Source: Onchocerca volvulus
Lineage: Eukaryota > Nematoda > Chromadorea > Rhabditida > Onchocercidae
Assembly: GCA_000499405.2 (NCBI GenBank)
Contig: HG738139.1
Span: 9,634,616 to 9,698,615 of the forward strand
Length of the DNA stretch: 64,000 bases
Direction of reading: 5' to 3'
Numbering within the stretch: position 1 is the stretch's first letter; every line of letters begins with the position of its first letter. A model generated the notes under the pieces. The model searched no databases. It saw only the letters and a program-made list of their open reading frames with translations, and had not been told where the DNA came from. Both the position numbers and the translations under genes were made by a program. Positions 1 through 13,132 of this stretch are shown here, in pieces.

Positions 1-820
1 TGAGCAAAATCACCAGACGATTGTTCCATCCATACAGCGCGATATCATTCATTAATGCCGTCTCGTGTCACCCTGTCGTAATCTGCTGAATGATTTTGTT
101 TTGTATTGTTTTTGTGAAATACTTTTGGAATGATGCTAAAAATAGATTTGTGGAACATTTAGGCCTTAATTATTGAATTCATCCCCATTTTGGAACCTAA
201 ATAGCAAACAGCAATTGAGGGGACAATTCCGAGAAGTATTAGTTGATTTTAAAAAGTTTAGATGATCTCATCTGATTGCAATTTCCATATCCGTCGAAAT
301 TGATATAATGTGTTTGAGTTATATTTTACGCTATTTAGAGGTGTGACGAGTTTTATCTAGTGTCTAAGTAATTTGCAAACGTCTGCTATAAAATGCCCAA
401 AGGTCAAATGCCGAATTGCTAGCGTCCATGGCAGATGGCAAGTCTGTGAAAGGCGGCATGACAGCAATTTCAACATCTCTAATTTCTCTTTTTAGCCTCT
501 TTTTTCATCTCATTCCATTGCTATATCTATCAGTACATCAGTTTTAGTTTGCATTTCCATCATTTATTTTGATTCCTGCACTGGTCGTAATCGCAACTCG
601 ATGATGATGAGTCAGACAGTGGGGGACTGCTTTATATTGACTGAATAGACCTGGAAACCATCATCATTGTCATCATTATCATCTTTTCATCTTTATTTCC
701 TCATCAGTTCGATTCCATTCTTCAAATTGCTACCTGCAAGCTTTTCTTCCTGAAAGTTTCTTTCTGTAACTCTTCCATTGCTTATGCTTATTATTATTAT
801 CTCTTCTCATTAGCCAGTAA

Positions 821-848
821 CATCGTCATCATCATCATCGTCATCATC
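821..848. repeat. ATC trinucleotide microsatellite
   Basis: A run of cat/cgt units (ATC on this strand, GAT on the other) in non-coding DNA. It is the clearest of several imperfect GAT/ATC tracts in the first 11 kb. Confidence 0.8.
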
Positions 849-2201
849 TCATGTTATTACTTTCATCAAACACTGTTATTCATTATCTAACAAAGCTAGT
901 TTCTGCTACTTGCACTTGTTTGTTTGCAGCTGCAAATCATAAATAATGCAGAATATTGACATCTACTCATCACACACTATACACACTTGCCATTTGAATA
1001 GTTTGCAAGTTATACCCTAGCATTCAGTAACTTCATGATAATTAGTATTAGCCTAGCCTAGTCTAGTCTCAAATCTAACAGATCCATTCTTATCGGAGAA
1101 AGGAAGGAATGATCGTACATCCGGTCAGCCTGATGGAACGATCGATCATCGTATTATATCGACATGGTAAATATGGTGATGGTAGTAGTGCTCTCCCGTT
1201 AGAGCATAATATCACAGGCGAGTAGAAGCAGTATTTCAGAAATGCATTTGTTTACTCTTCCACCTGTTATGGAGTAGTGTACTTGATGGTGAAGCGAAAA
1301 GAGGGAAGTACGGAAGAAGGAAAGGCATCAGATGATGTGCATACGATCAGGGATGATCCGTCGAAGTATGAAGAGTTTTTTTTTGCTTTCTTTTTTGGCA
1401 CTTTTTGTCCTTTCTTTATATTTCGAGATTAATCTTGATGAATAACTATAAGAAGAGATCATAATTATTATTGATGAGAAGTTTCAATAACAGATAGTTA
1501 AATATTAGCAACGAGGATAGACTTCTGATACAATCAAGCAGTATTTCATCATTTTTCTTTTGATGGTGATGGTGATAGATAGAAATGGAATAAGCAACAC
1601 CTGTGACATTTATAAATCATCGCTGTCAACCACAAATTTAGATTTAGGGAACGACAATAACAATTGCAGAACTTCTTTCTCATTTGACATGGTCAGCTTG
1701 GAGAGTCCTTAGCAACCTTATGTATAAACAATCATCATCTAGTCCGTAGATGCTAGGGCTCTTTCGTCGCTAAAATCGACTTTTTATTACTCATCCGGTG
1801 GACGTATCCTGAAAAGTGGACAATAAAAAAGCGCCGATGTCCACTATGGAATAAGAAGGAAACTGGAAAGTGGTATATATGTCTTCCTGCAATCCATCCA
1901 CAATTTGCCCGTAATTTCATCCCTCCTGTGCTTTGACATTTTAATGCCAGCGCGCGACAATTTTCTCGTGCTCGCATCCTCCTTTCCCTAATTTGAATTG
2001 ATTTCAATTTGGAGGATTAAAATACGATTATACCTTTCCTACACGTGATTTTACTTCGCAGTTGCATTGCCAGACACTCATGTCAAGCGTAAGTCAACTT
2101 ACTTATTACCACTTTTTTCACGGCTATTCTTACATCTACATACAAAGATGTATATAGGGAAACAGCCGTCATCTGTGTCAAGTTATTCAGTGCACATGCA
2201 T

Positions 2202-2219
2202 ACACACACACACACACAC
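2202..2219. repeat. CA dinucleotide microsatellite
   Basis: Nine uninterrupted CA-type units in non-coding DNA. Confidence 0.85.
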
Positions 2220-5200
2220 GCAACTAGAATGCATGCAGCAAATGTTGCAAAAATTTGTCGGAGTAATAAAATATTGCATGGCTTTCGATACTAGTCAGTA
2301 TGGGGATATCATTTTATTTTATTAATTATCTGAGATTAGTTTGGGGTTAAATTTCTATCTATTCCCTGATGTGCTGTTATTAATGGTGCTCTAAATACAA
2401 TTAAGAGTGTATTCGCTATCATTTTCGAAATTCATTTTGCAAAACTTTACGCAAAATATCCGAACATCGAACTAGTACCAATAATTTGTTGCATTCTTTA
2501 GTCTTTACTAAAATCATCAATTCTGAAAATCTTCTAGCCTATTTTATGCACAAATTCTTCGATCTATTATCATCTATCGTTGAAGAAGAAAGGTGTAAAA
2601 AGAAAAATTAACGTCACATATGCAGATTTCGGTCAAATCCAGAACACATTTCTTCATTATTAATCCAAGTCGCTTAACGATCTTTAGTAAACATGATGTA
2701 TGCATTGCAAGTACAATAACATAATGTTCGGAAAGTGTTGATGGTAGTAATTCTCTCGAATTATTCGTTTCATATAAATCAAAAGGATTAATTCAACAAT
2801 GTTTGGTTATCATCTGTTGATTATAACCGTTGAAATTTGTAGCAGCATTCTGGAAGGGTTTTATATGGCGCATTTCTATTTTCTATCTTGGTGATTTCGC
2901 TGATCAAAGTTTCTTTCACTTCATATTTGCAAAGGATTAAATTACGATTCACCACTTTCATCACTTCGTTCATATCGTTCAGTTTTTAACCCTTTACATT
3001 ATACTTCAATTAGCTTTTGCTACATCCACGCTGGATTTCGTGAATTCATATTTCAAAAAAGTATCAAAGATCAAAGACTGAAAACCAGAATTATAAGTTG
3101 TATGTGAGCATTAGTTGTCTTGAAGTCTTGATAGAAATTATGTGAATGAAAACGAATAAGGTGTAGATATAACTGAGCGTTGAATTTGATGATAGGTCGT
3201 GTTATATCGCCGTATGCTTTGTTTTTGCCGCAGTAAGGCTATTTTGAAAATTTCCAAACTTCATCCTTTTCTCTATTGCAGACAGCTCTAATAATGGCGA
3301 ACAATCAGCGCAGCTCCTCCCATAGTGCTACCACTATTTTGCCCATTTTCTTCTAATATGCAAAACTGATCTCGTTTTTCATTTGGGACTCTGATTAATT
3401 CGTGTCCGTGTAATCCGGTTCCTTGGAGCGGAAAGCAGCTGCCGTACCATTTGCCTTTTATACTCTTTTTCTACTGGCATTGAAAGTTTCCCCGATTTTC
3501 TACTTGGCTTAAAAAAAGAATTGGCCAGTGGAAGAATTTTTATACAAAGTTGACAGATTACGAAGTGAAAGCGGAAAAAGAGTGCTGTTGAGGCGAAGTA
3601 TTGAGGAGGACGGCGATTTCAAAATATCAGAGAAAGGTAAAAATCTCATTATCATTTAAATTTGTTTCGCCAGTTGTTTGAATCTCAATTATAAAATTTT
3701 ATAAAATTACGGATTCGACTAAAAATATTAACAAAAAAATTTGCAAAATTCTCTACTATACTTGTGTATATTAGAATGTAAACAAAAAAAAGAATAAGTG
3801 ATTAAAAGAGTTACGAAACAAGAAAATTTACTAGGTTTGTTGTTCTACTCGAACACATCATTGGAATATTCCAGAATCATCCAAATTGGGAAAGAAACTT
3901 TGAAGCTAGGAAAAAAACCAGAGAAAAAGACTTTAAATCTAGGAAAATATTTCCAAGGTTAGTGTATTTATGTTTGTTTATTGGTTTGCAAATTTATTAG
4001 CAAAGATTTAGCAAGATGTTATTGATTTACATTGTTTTACCTAGGAATGTGAAATTTGTTGTATGCCATTTATTTTGTATATATTGGGTTGTTTCGAATT
4101 CGAGGAGACAAGTCATTGTAAGATTGATTTTCTTTAGACAATGACCTGAAATATCTGTCTGAATACAAGTAATAATTAAGTTCGACTGTTTTGGCGGAAA
4201 TTTTTTCGAATGTTTGTAATAATCCCTTTTTTCTTAATAATTTTTGTTGTTTTAAAAAAAAATGTTAGTTTTTTTCCCCTGGTTTTAATATTTCAGGTTA
4301 AGACCAGTTTTAACATTTTACTCCTTCATATTTGATGAAGATCAAATTGTAGAACTTGAGGGATTGGGAAATTAAGAAGGATGTTTTGATTGAGAGTGAA
4401 GTATTTTATCGTGAGTATTTACAGTGTGCAGGGATAATTTCATGAATTTTGAGTGATATATTTGTAGTAAAATTTCCCAATAGTTTTTGAGATCAGTCAG
4501 TTTTTAGGAAGAGTTAACCACTGAATAAATCACTCATAGAGCAATCACTCAAAAAATAATAAATCATTTCGGTATTTATTGCTTTCATTTCTTATCAAAT
4601 CAAAAAAAAAGTGCATAGAAAGAATGAATTATCAGTTGTGCGCGGAAATTGCTGGTGACAATATTGCTTTAGTATACATCTGTGTTTATGTGAGGTGTGG
4701 TGTGTATCGGAGATTCATACAAATGCATTGCTGTCACAGGAAACCTGTGTAGCTGTGCGAATCGTTTCAATTTTTAACGGACAATTTCAGTGGAAAATGG
4801 TAATACTTAATAATAATGGCTACAGATTTAGTTAAAAACGTCTTTAACTATGATTTTAGATTATTTGTCGAGTTTACTTGTGTGGCTCTCCAGTAACTTT
4901 GTCAAGAATTTATAATTAACATAATTAATAGAGAAAGATATAAGAATGAATAATGATGTCTTGTTTAAGCTTTTAATTTCAATACGATATAGTGCTAGTA
5001 ATATTGGCAATAAACAATACCGATAGTCTATGTTGAAGTTGAAGAAATCAGTTTTGTGAATAGTTATAAGAGCTTACATTTTTGCATTGATGATCAGATA
5101 ATGGAAATTTCGATAATGATAATAGTGATGCCTGGTGATAATACTAAATGCAACAAGAACGGAATTAACGAATGATGATTTAAATGCGATCGAGAATTAG

Positions 5201-8200
5201 ATTGCTTAATTTCTTTTTTATTAATCTAATTTATAATATTCGAAGATTTTGATAGTGATAATAATGATAGTGGTAATCAATGGAAAATTAGAATCAAGCA
5301 GTTTTTTTTTTTTTCGTAAAAGTTCCATCATTGTTGAAATATTAAGAATGTATCAATTGTGAGAGCATTGAATGACTGACTGTGTTTATATTAATGTTGT
5401 CACGGTGTACCTGGCTGGACGATTGGTGGTGAATTGCTGTGCTAGTTGGTGGCAACTGCGGGACGATTCAATTTTTTTTTTCCCAGCATGAAGTCTTTCA
5501 TTTCTACACCATTCATATATTAATCTTTACTTTGATTTCTTACAAAGGTTGCTAGTAAAAGCGAAAGAATACCTTAAAGTAGAAACGAGTCGGTAAAAGT
5601 GCATTTTAGTTGACGAAAAGCAATATTTATTCATAAACTTGGCCACAAATTGAATGTGGTGAAATATTGCTTCAGCAATTTGTTAATGAGCAAGACCATC
5701 CAAATTTTTATAGGGTCCTTTCTTTGAGTCTGCTTTCGCAATAAATCGTCCAAGGATCATGTGGCCAAGTCAGTTGTCATCCTCTTAAAGTTTGAAGAGC
5801 GACTTTCTTTACCATCTAGCAGGATGAATTTGCTTCATATAATTAAATCTTCATACATAGCAGCAACATTCATATTACTTAAATGGCATGTTAATGTTAT
5901 TAGCAGTAAGTTTTTAGGAAATCTTCACGAAAGTAAGCCTTTCAAGATATCCTTAGAGTCGCCATCATACATTGATTTGACAGATGAAGGGATAAATAGA
6001 CGAATATATGAAATGCATGATGGAGATAAAAAATAGGTAGTGGTTAGTGAGTTGGTTGTGATAATGCCGGTTTAGTGATGATGATGGTAGTGGCAGTGGT
6101 TTTAGCTTTTCTGAACGTTTTGATATAAGAAAAATGAATCGATTTCGATGGGTAATGAAAGAGAAGAAAATAAACAATGTAAAGAATGAGATAGGCAGAG
6201 ATTGAGGAAATAGTCGCCTCACATTTATTTCTTCTGTCTTCCACCATTAAAATTTTTTCCATTCAATGAAGTTAGAAAAAAACCGAAAATTTTCGGCAGA
6301 ATTTTCAGTTTTCTAACGGCAGTGTGGAAGAAAGAGGGAATAATGGGAGGGAATATAATCAAAGAAGCTCCGTCTATAATCTTATCTTTCGAACATTTCC
6401 TTGAACAACTTTGTTCCCTAAAATTTTGTCATTTTTTCAAGTGAATTAGAATCAAACACTGGTTTCATACACACAATGAAAAGGTGCTTTTATATAATAA
6501 ATTACTTCCTTTGTTCCATGCTGCATGAATGTCAGAGATAGGCTGCAAAATGTAAATAAAATGATTACCATGGATGGTTTATGTCCTGGTCCTTCTGAAA
6601 TTTATTCGCAATTTACTATGAAATAAATTCCATTCGGCAAGATTTTGTAACGTTTTCAAATCAATTTTTATATTCTATCTATAGTGATGTTAATGTCTAT
6701 TTTTCTTGCTGAATATAAAAGATCTTTCTTCAGAAGACCTCCATGAATTCAAAAGATTCTTTCCCGATGGTACTCACATTATTAAAATGAATGTATTTTG
6801 TGCCAGAACAATTTTTTTTGTTTTTTTTGATAGAAATTTGCAGAACTTGATATTCATCTTGTAGCACTAACTTTTGGTGGAGTCTCTTTCAGTGATTCTA
6901 TTTGAATATTGAAAACTCCAAAAAGGAACTAACAATTTGCTTCTTATCTAACAAGGATTCTAAATGATATTTAAGTCTGATAACTGTCTTGTTCGAGTAG
7001 ATACTGCAAAAAGGCTCTAGCAACTGCTCTTTAGCTTTATTTACTAGCAATAATGGAACTAAAGCATAATTCATTTAAGTTTATCCCTTTCATCTTACTG
7101 TTAGCTAATACTTAGTTCCTTCTTAGATGAGCAGGTAATTGGGTAAATTCAGAGCTGAATCAGTTATTGTCAAGACGGTAATTTGTTGTACAGAAATATA
7201 TCTTAAGTAATGGACAGACATGAAATAAAAGTTGAATAAATGATTGCAAAACTGCAAGGAAAAACTGCATTTAATTCGATAGAAAGATTATTTCGAAACT
7301 TACGCCAACGATTATTCTCTAAAGTATTTTAGATAGCTTTCTCTTCATCAAAAAGGGAATTTCTATTTCTGACAACTTGAATGGTCAGAGTTTAATATTA
7401 CTTCCGTTGCCATTGGTTTCTCAATTTTTGCCGGCCATAATCAAACTTCGGATTTTTCCACTGAGTTGAGAAGTGAATTGTGTTTCGAAACTATGATTAA
7501 GACTATCAAAAGAAGCAATAAAAGACATCAGGACACAAATCACAGATGTAGAATCGATAGGAGGTCATCAAACGTCTAATTGTTGCAACAAGGACATTCT
7601 CTTTTGCATATATGAATAGGTTGGACATTCTCTGATCGATGATTACATCGAGGACTAAATAAAAGGTTTTTTACAAATGCAACACAATTACTTATTTTAC
7701 AAAATCTTCCAAACAAGTCGCATATGTTAGTTAGTAATAACGACTTACAGCTTAGTCGAGTTTTCTGGGTTAAAGAAATGTCGACGGAGCTATTCGATAA
7801 ATAAAAATGTTGATATTAGAAAAAAAATTATTGTTTTACATTTCTTCTGGTAGTGATAATAATAATGATGCTGCTCCTAGAATGATGATATTAGTGATAG
7901 GGACCGCTAGATGAGTGATAATGATAATGATGTTGATGGTTGGCTATCTGTTGATTATAACAATAATGATGACTGTGGCGACAGTAATAATCACAGCGGT
8001 AATGATTAGGAGACTTATAGTATTGGCCAGAAAATTTGCGAAAGGTTTTTTTTTTTCTGCTTAATAATTGTAATTGTCCAATATACATTTTGTAAATGAT
8101 CAGGATTTGAAATTTTGTAGGATTTGGTTTTGGCAAATTTTAAAGTTTTTTTTTCGTTAGAAGTGAAAACAAAAAAAGAATTTCTTTTTTATTCTTTTTG

Positions 8201-8645
8201 GTTAGATTAAATACCGTTTATTATATGTTAAATAAATAACGAGGGTTTAAAGTTTGTCAAATTTTTCTAGCCATATAAGGCTTCTGATTTGTGGTTCTTG
8301 CACTTCCAACGTTTTTTATATATTATATGACGCCTAGAAACAGAATGTGTTGGTGTGCAATCATTTCTTTTTCAGAGACAACCGTTGATTCATTAAAATG
8401 TCCTTAGCAATGCCTAATTTAAACTTTCCCTCTCGAATTATGGGTCCGCGTGACAATGTGTTGTAAGGAAGTCTTGTCCTTAAATATACATCGTGGAAAC
8501 TAGTGAAAGGACTGAATATCGACTTTATTTTTTATTTTTCTATATAGATTATCTAAAATTAAGTAATTTTGCATCAATCGATAAGTCTTTCTTCAATAAT
8601 TTTGCTGTGTTCAAAGATAACGGCAGGCTTCTACAAAATCTGTGA

Positions 8646-8993
8646 CTAAAAAATATAACACTTCTCGTCACCATCGAATTTACGCTTTTTCAACTCTTTG
8701 ACGTCTATTTGTGATGGTATAAGTGAGCATTTCAAGTTGTATTGTTTAATGATCGAATCTTTAGTCCATTTTTTCCATTCTCTCCTTGCAGTGTTGCTAA
8801 ATGATTTTCCGTGCAGTTCGGCGTGTTCAGGTTGAGCTTCTACGAATGCATATTTTGGAAAGCATAACTGCCATACTGATATTCCCAGGTAAAGTTGATT
8901 TTTTCGGACTCTTGAAGGTCGTATCAACAAATAAACCGGATCGAAGGAATGAATGACTGGCTTGTGAGTGGAATGGGAAGCGTACATAAACAA
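8646..8993 (-). CDS. Hypothetical single-exon ORF, 115 aa, unrecognised
   Basis: This is the longest open frame in the first 13 kb. It begins with ATG and ends with TAG, and I do not recognise the protein. It is basic and aromatic-rich, with a charged C-terminal half containing FSNTARREWKKWTKDSII and KELKKRKFDGDE. Its amino-acid mix looks more protein-like than other chance frames nearby. No signal peptide or membrane segment is evident, and no flanking exon with matching phase was found. It could be a small gene, one exon of a gene, a decayed retrocopy, or chance. Confidence 0.25.
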   Translation of the reverse strand: MFMYASHSTHKPVIHSFDPVYLLIRPSRVRKNQLYLGISVWQLCFPKYAFVEAQPEHAELHGKSFSNTARREWKKWTKDSIIKQYNLKCSLIPSQIDVKELKKRKFDGDEKCYIF

Positions 8994-9873
8994 CTATATA
9001 TTGATCTGTCGAAAATCATAAGGTTATATTCAGTATGTAATGCTGCTGTTTATTTTCTGGCTGTTTTGAAATCGAAAAATAGAAATTTCATCTTTTGGCA
9101 TTTTTTGTCATAGATCTTTTGATTGGTGGTAGTCGTTGGCTCAGCTGAAGTGCTTTCCTTTGCATGGTGATTGATGATTTAATGTCATTTTCGTGTTACT
9201 TTGATATGGGTGGGATTCCTCTTCTAATTTTCAGCCACTCGATGTAATGTGTCACGAATTGCATGCGCTTATATGTGCATGTGTGTATTTGGATGTGCTA
9301 GGAGACTTAAATCGACTTTTCAAACTTCCCGCACTATTCTAAGAGAAAATGCATTTTTACATTGATGGAAGGGAAAAGTCGTTAAATGAGAGTTATTTTT
9401 TCACTTTTTATTTTTTTCTTTTTTTCCTGCTTAGCTAGAATTTAATATGTTTTTTCCCAAGTGTTGTTTCTCGCTATCCGTAAAGGCCGCGAAATTTTTG
9501 AAAGTATAAGACAAGAGATTCAAGAATTCTTAGGTCTCTCTGTCGTATGTTCTTTCCTACTAATGCATTTGGAAATGAAGAATTCTTCACACTCAAAATG
9601 TCAGCACCTGGAAATATCATTGGAACAACAAACAGGAATTGAAGCTACTTTCATGTTTGTCTTGCAAAATACATCTCTCTTCAGTTTGTTATGCATCGTT
9701 TTTATCTCCGAATTCCAATGCATGCAGATATTCTGACTTCATTATTATTTGTGAGAAATATTTCAAGCAAAATTTGCCTATTCGTATTGACATTTAGCAC
9801 GACAAACAACAATCAGCCATTTTGCAATTGTGAGTGATCAATTTGTTTGACATTTGAGAAGGATGTGTGGTTT

Positions 9874-9897
9874 ACATCGATATATATATATCGATGT
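9874..9897. repeat. Perfect 24-bp palindrome with an AT core
   Basis: Twelve-base arms (ACATCGATATAT and its complement) meet without a loop. The TA alternation at the centre accounts for part of the symmetry, but the ACATCG/CGATGT ends do not. Confidence 0.85.
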
Positions 9898-12800
9898 TTC
9901 CATTGTCCATACATTTATGCTATGTGCTGCTTTATCATTGTGCTGTATCTGAAATTAATATAATGAAGAGTAAGAGGTAGGCATTCATTATTAGTTTGTT
10001 GGGAAGAAATGAGGGAAAGATTGTGGTGAGTAATGCTAAATGCTAACTCCTCGCCACCACTAATAATGTTGGTTGGTGCTACTACTGTTGCTTAGTCTTG
10101 CCATTTCTGCTAGCTGTTAGCTCTATAAACTAAACCAAAGCTTATAAAAGGACTTCAAAAGCTTCATCGAACATTCAAGATGCAAGAAGAAGAAAAGCAA
10201 AGGAAGGAAGAAAGGAGGTTTCGGACTATTCAGGCTTTTCAAAAGACACACACATATGTGACAGCGATTGCTCCTTGTCCAAGGATGGACGTTTTATCCT
10301 GGACAGAAGAAGCTTTGATGGTTGGTTGGTTGAATGAATGTAAAATCTTATGGAAAGGGGAGATATATATACATATAGATAGATTGAATTGAACAGTAGT
10401 ATTGTGTCACGCTCCGTTCATTCTTTAATACTTCGTCGTTGCTTAGAGAACAACGTCACGATTCTTGTCTAGACTCTTAATGAGCATGTTTTTGTGTACA
10501 TTCAACTACGTTCATGACTAAAGTTGACTGAATGTTGATAATGAAGATGACTATGATAATTTTAATCATCAATATCATCTTAACTCGGTTATGACAGTGC
10601 TGATGATTACTACTGCTATTGCTAATTCTTCTTCTTTGATTTCTCATGACTTCTAGATTCTTTTATCATATGCTTGCAGCTAAAAATTAATAGATGGGCA
10701 TAGGAAAATGGATGAACGACAAGATCACAGAATATAATAATCTGATTCCTGAAGCTGCGGTTGGAGCATTGTTAACTATTGATGGTGGTGATAAGGGAGA
10801 CAGAGGTAAAAATACTGATGGCTAGATGAATAATAGTGGGTTTGAATCTTTGGATAGTTTTCTGGTTAAATGATTTTGGAAGTACCTATTACATTTATAT
10901 ATTTATCACTTAGATTTGAATTCAGTTTGTGGTAGAATAATATAACCTGTTTTTTGTAAGTCATTCTTAACAAGAATTGTGTGATGGAAAGAAACAACAT
11001 CTGGTGTATCATCTCGGTGTAAGCAAGTAGATCTGATTCGAATGATTTTTCAAATATGATATAATGCGGGCTCGAGAAATCATCTGAATTATTTTGAGAA
11101 CAGATTTCTTCAGAAAACCACGAATTTTGAATTATTTGAGTGGACACCGTGTGCTTTTATAGTTTAGAGGCCATTTTGGAGATTGAAAAATGAGTCAGTG
11201 AGATGTGAGTTGGTAGTGATTCATTGCATGAAGTCTTCTAGAGTAGTATGAAATCAGTTTTAGAAGTGATAGCAACAATAGAACAAAAATTAGATTACTT
11301 CCAAGTAAACAATGCATTCAACGGACCCGCTCGCATGCCATCTTTGGACAACGCTTCATCGTTTCCCTTTACGGTGCATGATGTCGTGTCGATGCCACAA
11401 TTCAACAAAGGTTATTTAATAACAGGTGGCCTTCATCAGCCACGCGTGCTCCACTACTATGGTCTTTTCCTCTTTCTCTTCCTGCCTTTTCTCTGCTCAC
11501 TTGCAAGAAGTGTCCAAAATTTTTAGAAACATTTGTGAGTGATAGAAGCCAGTAGTAGTAGTAGATCTTGATGGTAATGTCAGCGACGATAAAGAGGAGC
11601 AGGTCGTGGTGTTACTATGCCCTCCTCACCTCTTCTCTTCTTATCCCAACTTGTGCAATTTCCACTTAATTCTAATCCAATCTATCTGTGTAGGTATGAA
11701 TTGTGTATTTATCTGTCTATCTGAGTAATGATATTGTGATTGTCATTAGCGACTATCAAAATTAGGGATTTATGGCCAGTTTGGATTTCAGATCGCTACT
11801 CTTTTGCAGTTTTGTCTTTTTTCTTTTGTATCGTTTTTTCAACTTGAATTTCACATTATTTAATTCTTACTGATTGAATTCTTAAGAACGCCGATCCGGA
11901 TGAATCTCGGATACATTTGCAGCATTCGTATGACAGCGGCTAACGTGGAAGCCGTCAAAAAGATTCCAGTGCCATAATCATGCCGATATTACGACGCTCC
12001 TGCTATAACTGATTCAAATGTTACGGATTCCTGCTTAGAAATTTGCAGTTCAATCAGAAGTCTAGCTGTATGTATTATATTCACTTCAAAGACTTTATAG
12101 AAATTCCACAGAATTTTTTGTTTCATTTTTTTAAGAACAACTTCTGTTAACGATCCCTTAGGGCACACATTTCCTTTGCTAATCGATCATTGTACATGTC
12201 AAGAAAGTTACCCGTCACTGCACTTCTCTGGCAACTAAGGTTTTTTCTCCTTTTTCAAAAGGTAAATATTTCCATCTACAATAGATAAATATCAAACTTT
12301 GTTTATTGTTATATGAGTGTCAAAATTGTGCTGATTAAACTTGGTGGAAACAGTTACATTGTTCACGATATAAAATAACCTATTTACCTATGGAATTTCC
12401 TATTCCACACGTTGCTGAATATACTTACATTTTGTTGCAAAGATGTAATGTGTGTTTTGAATAACAACTCATTGCACTTTTGTATCTGTGGATTCGACGA
12501 TTCAGATATTTATAATGTGTGGGTATGAAGGATTTTATATTTTTTAATTGCCGGCTTACTTATTATATATCCTCTCCGTCATGGCCATAAGAACTTTGTC
12601 CCATACAAGCATGTGGAGATGTGATATAAAGCTCAATATTTGAAGTTATATCACTTTTCATTAGGCATGGTTAATATTGTGCGTGAAAGGCAGAAAAAAA
12701 TACAGATACATCCGTAACGTATTTGCATAGTCTAAATTATTTTTAACAATTCCTAAAATAAACTGGAATCATATAGAGGAAAATCTTTTCTGCGCATTTC

Positions 12801-13132
12801 AAACCTTTACTCTTTTTTTCGGTTTATTATTTCGAAGGATCAATGATCAATTTCTGGAAATTTTTTTTGAAGTATTGAAAATATTAAGTACACATCTCTT
12901 AACTGATACAAGTTCATAACATGGTAAATTATAAAAAAGATATATCGAAGTATCATTATATAATAGTATTAAGTCTTTTTGTATCTTTTATTTCTTTTTG
13001 ATGATTTAATGATAATCTATGATTTCGATACTTTTTTTCCTGTTTCTATTCCTAAATCATTTTTCAAAAAATTCGGAGAAATATCATATACTTTTTCTCT
13101 TAAAATTCCGGAAATAAAAATGCTTTTAGGAA

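Larger units (their letters stand above)
1..13132. other. Gene-poor upstream region of the BAZ2 gene
   Basis: About 13 kb without any recognisable gene. It holds scattered GAT/ATC-type trinucleotide microsatellites (about 600-610, 821-848, 5100-5290, 7855-7930, 10535-10615), a CA repeat, a perfect palindrome at 9874-9897, and a few open frames without recognisable homology (near 3510-3636, 8646-8993, 11248-11430 and 11884-11980). It may be a long 5' intergenic or regulatory region, or it may include upstream untranslated exons of the gene that starts at 13133. I cannot exclude unrecognised short exons. Confidence 0.6.

Noticed and set aside
6318..6327. mir-34-like seed (ggcagtgtgg)
   Set aside because: Only the seed matches; the rest of the mature sequence does not, and no hairpin is formed around it.
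9461..9736. Plus-strand open frame of 91 aa
   Set aside because: No recognisable motif and no exon borders; it is of a length expected by chance at this composition.
10180..10392. Plus-strand open frame rich in Glu, Lys and Arg
   Set aside because: The composition comes from an aga/gaa-rich purine tract; no splice context or family feature.
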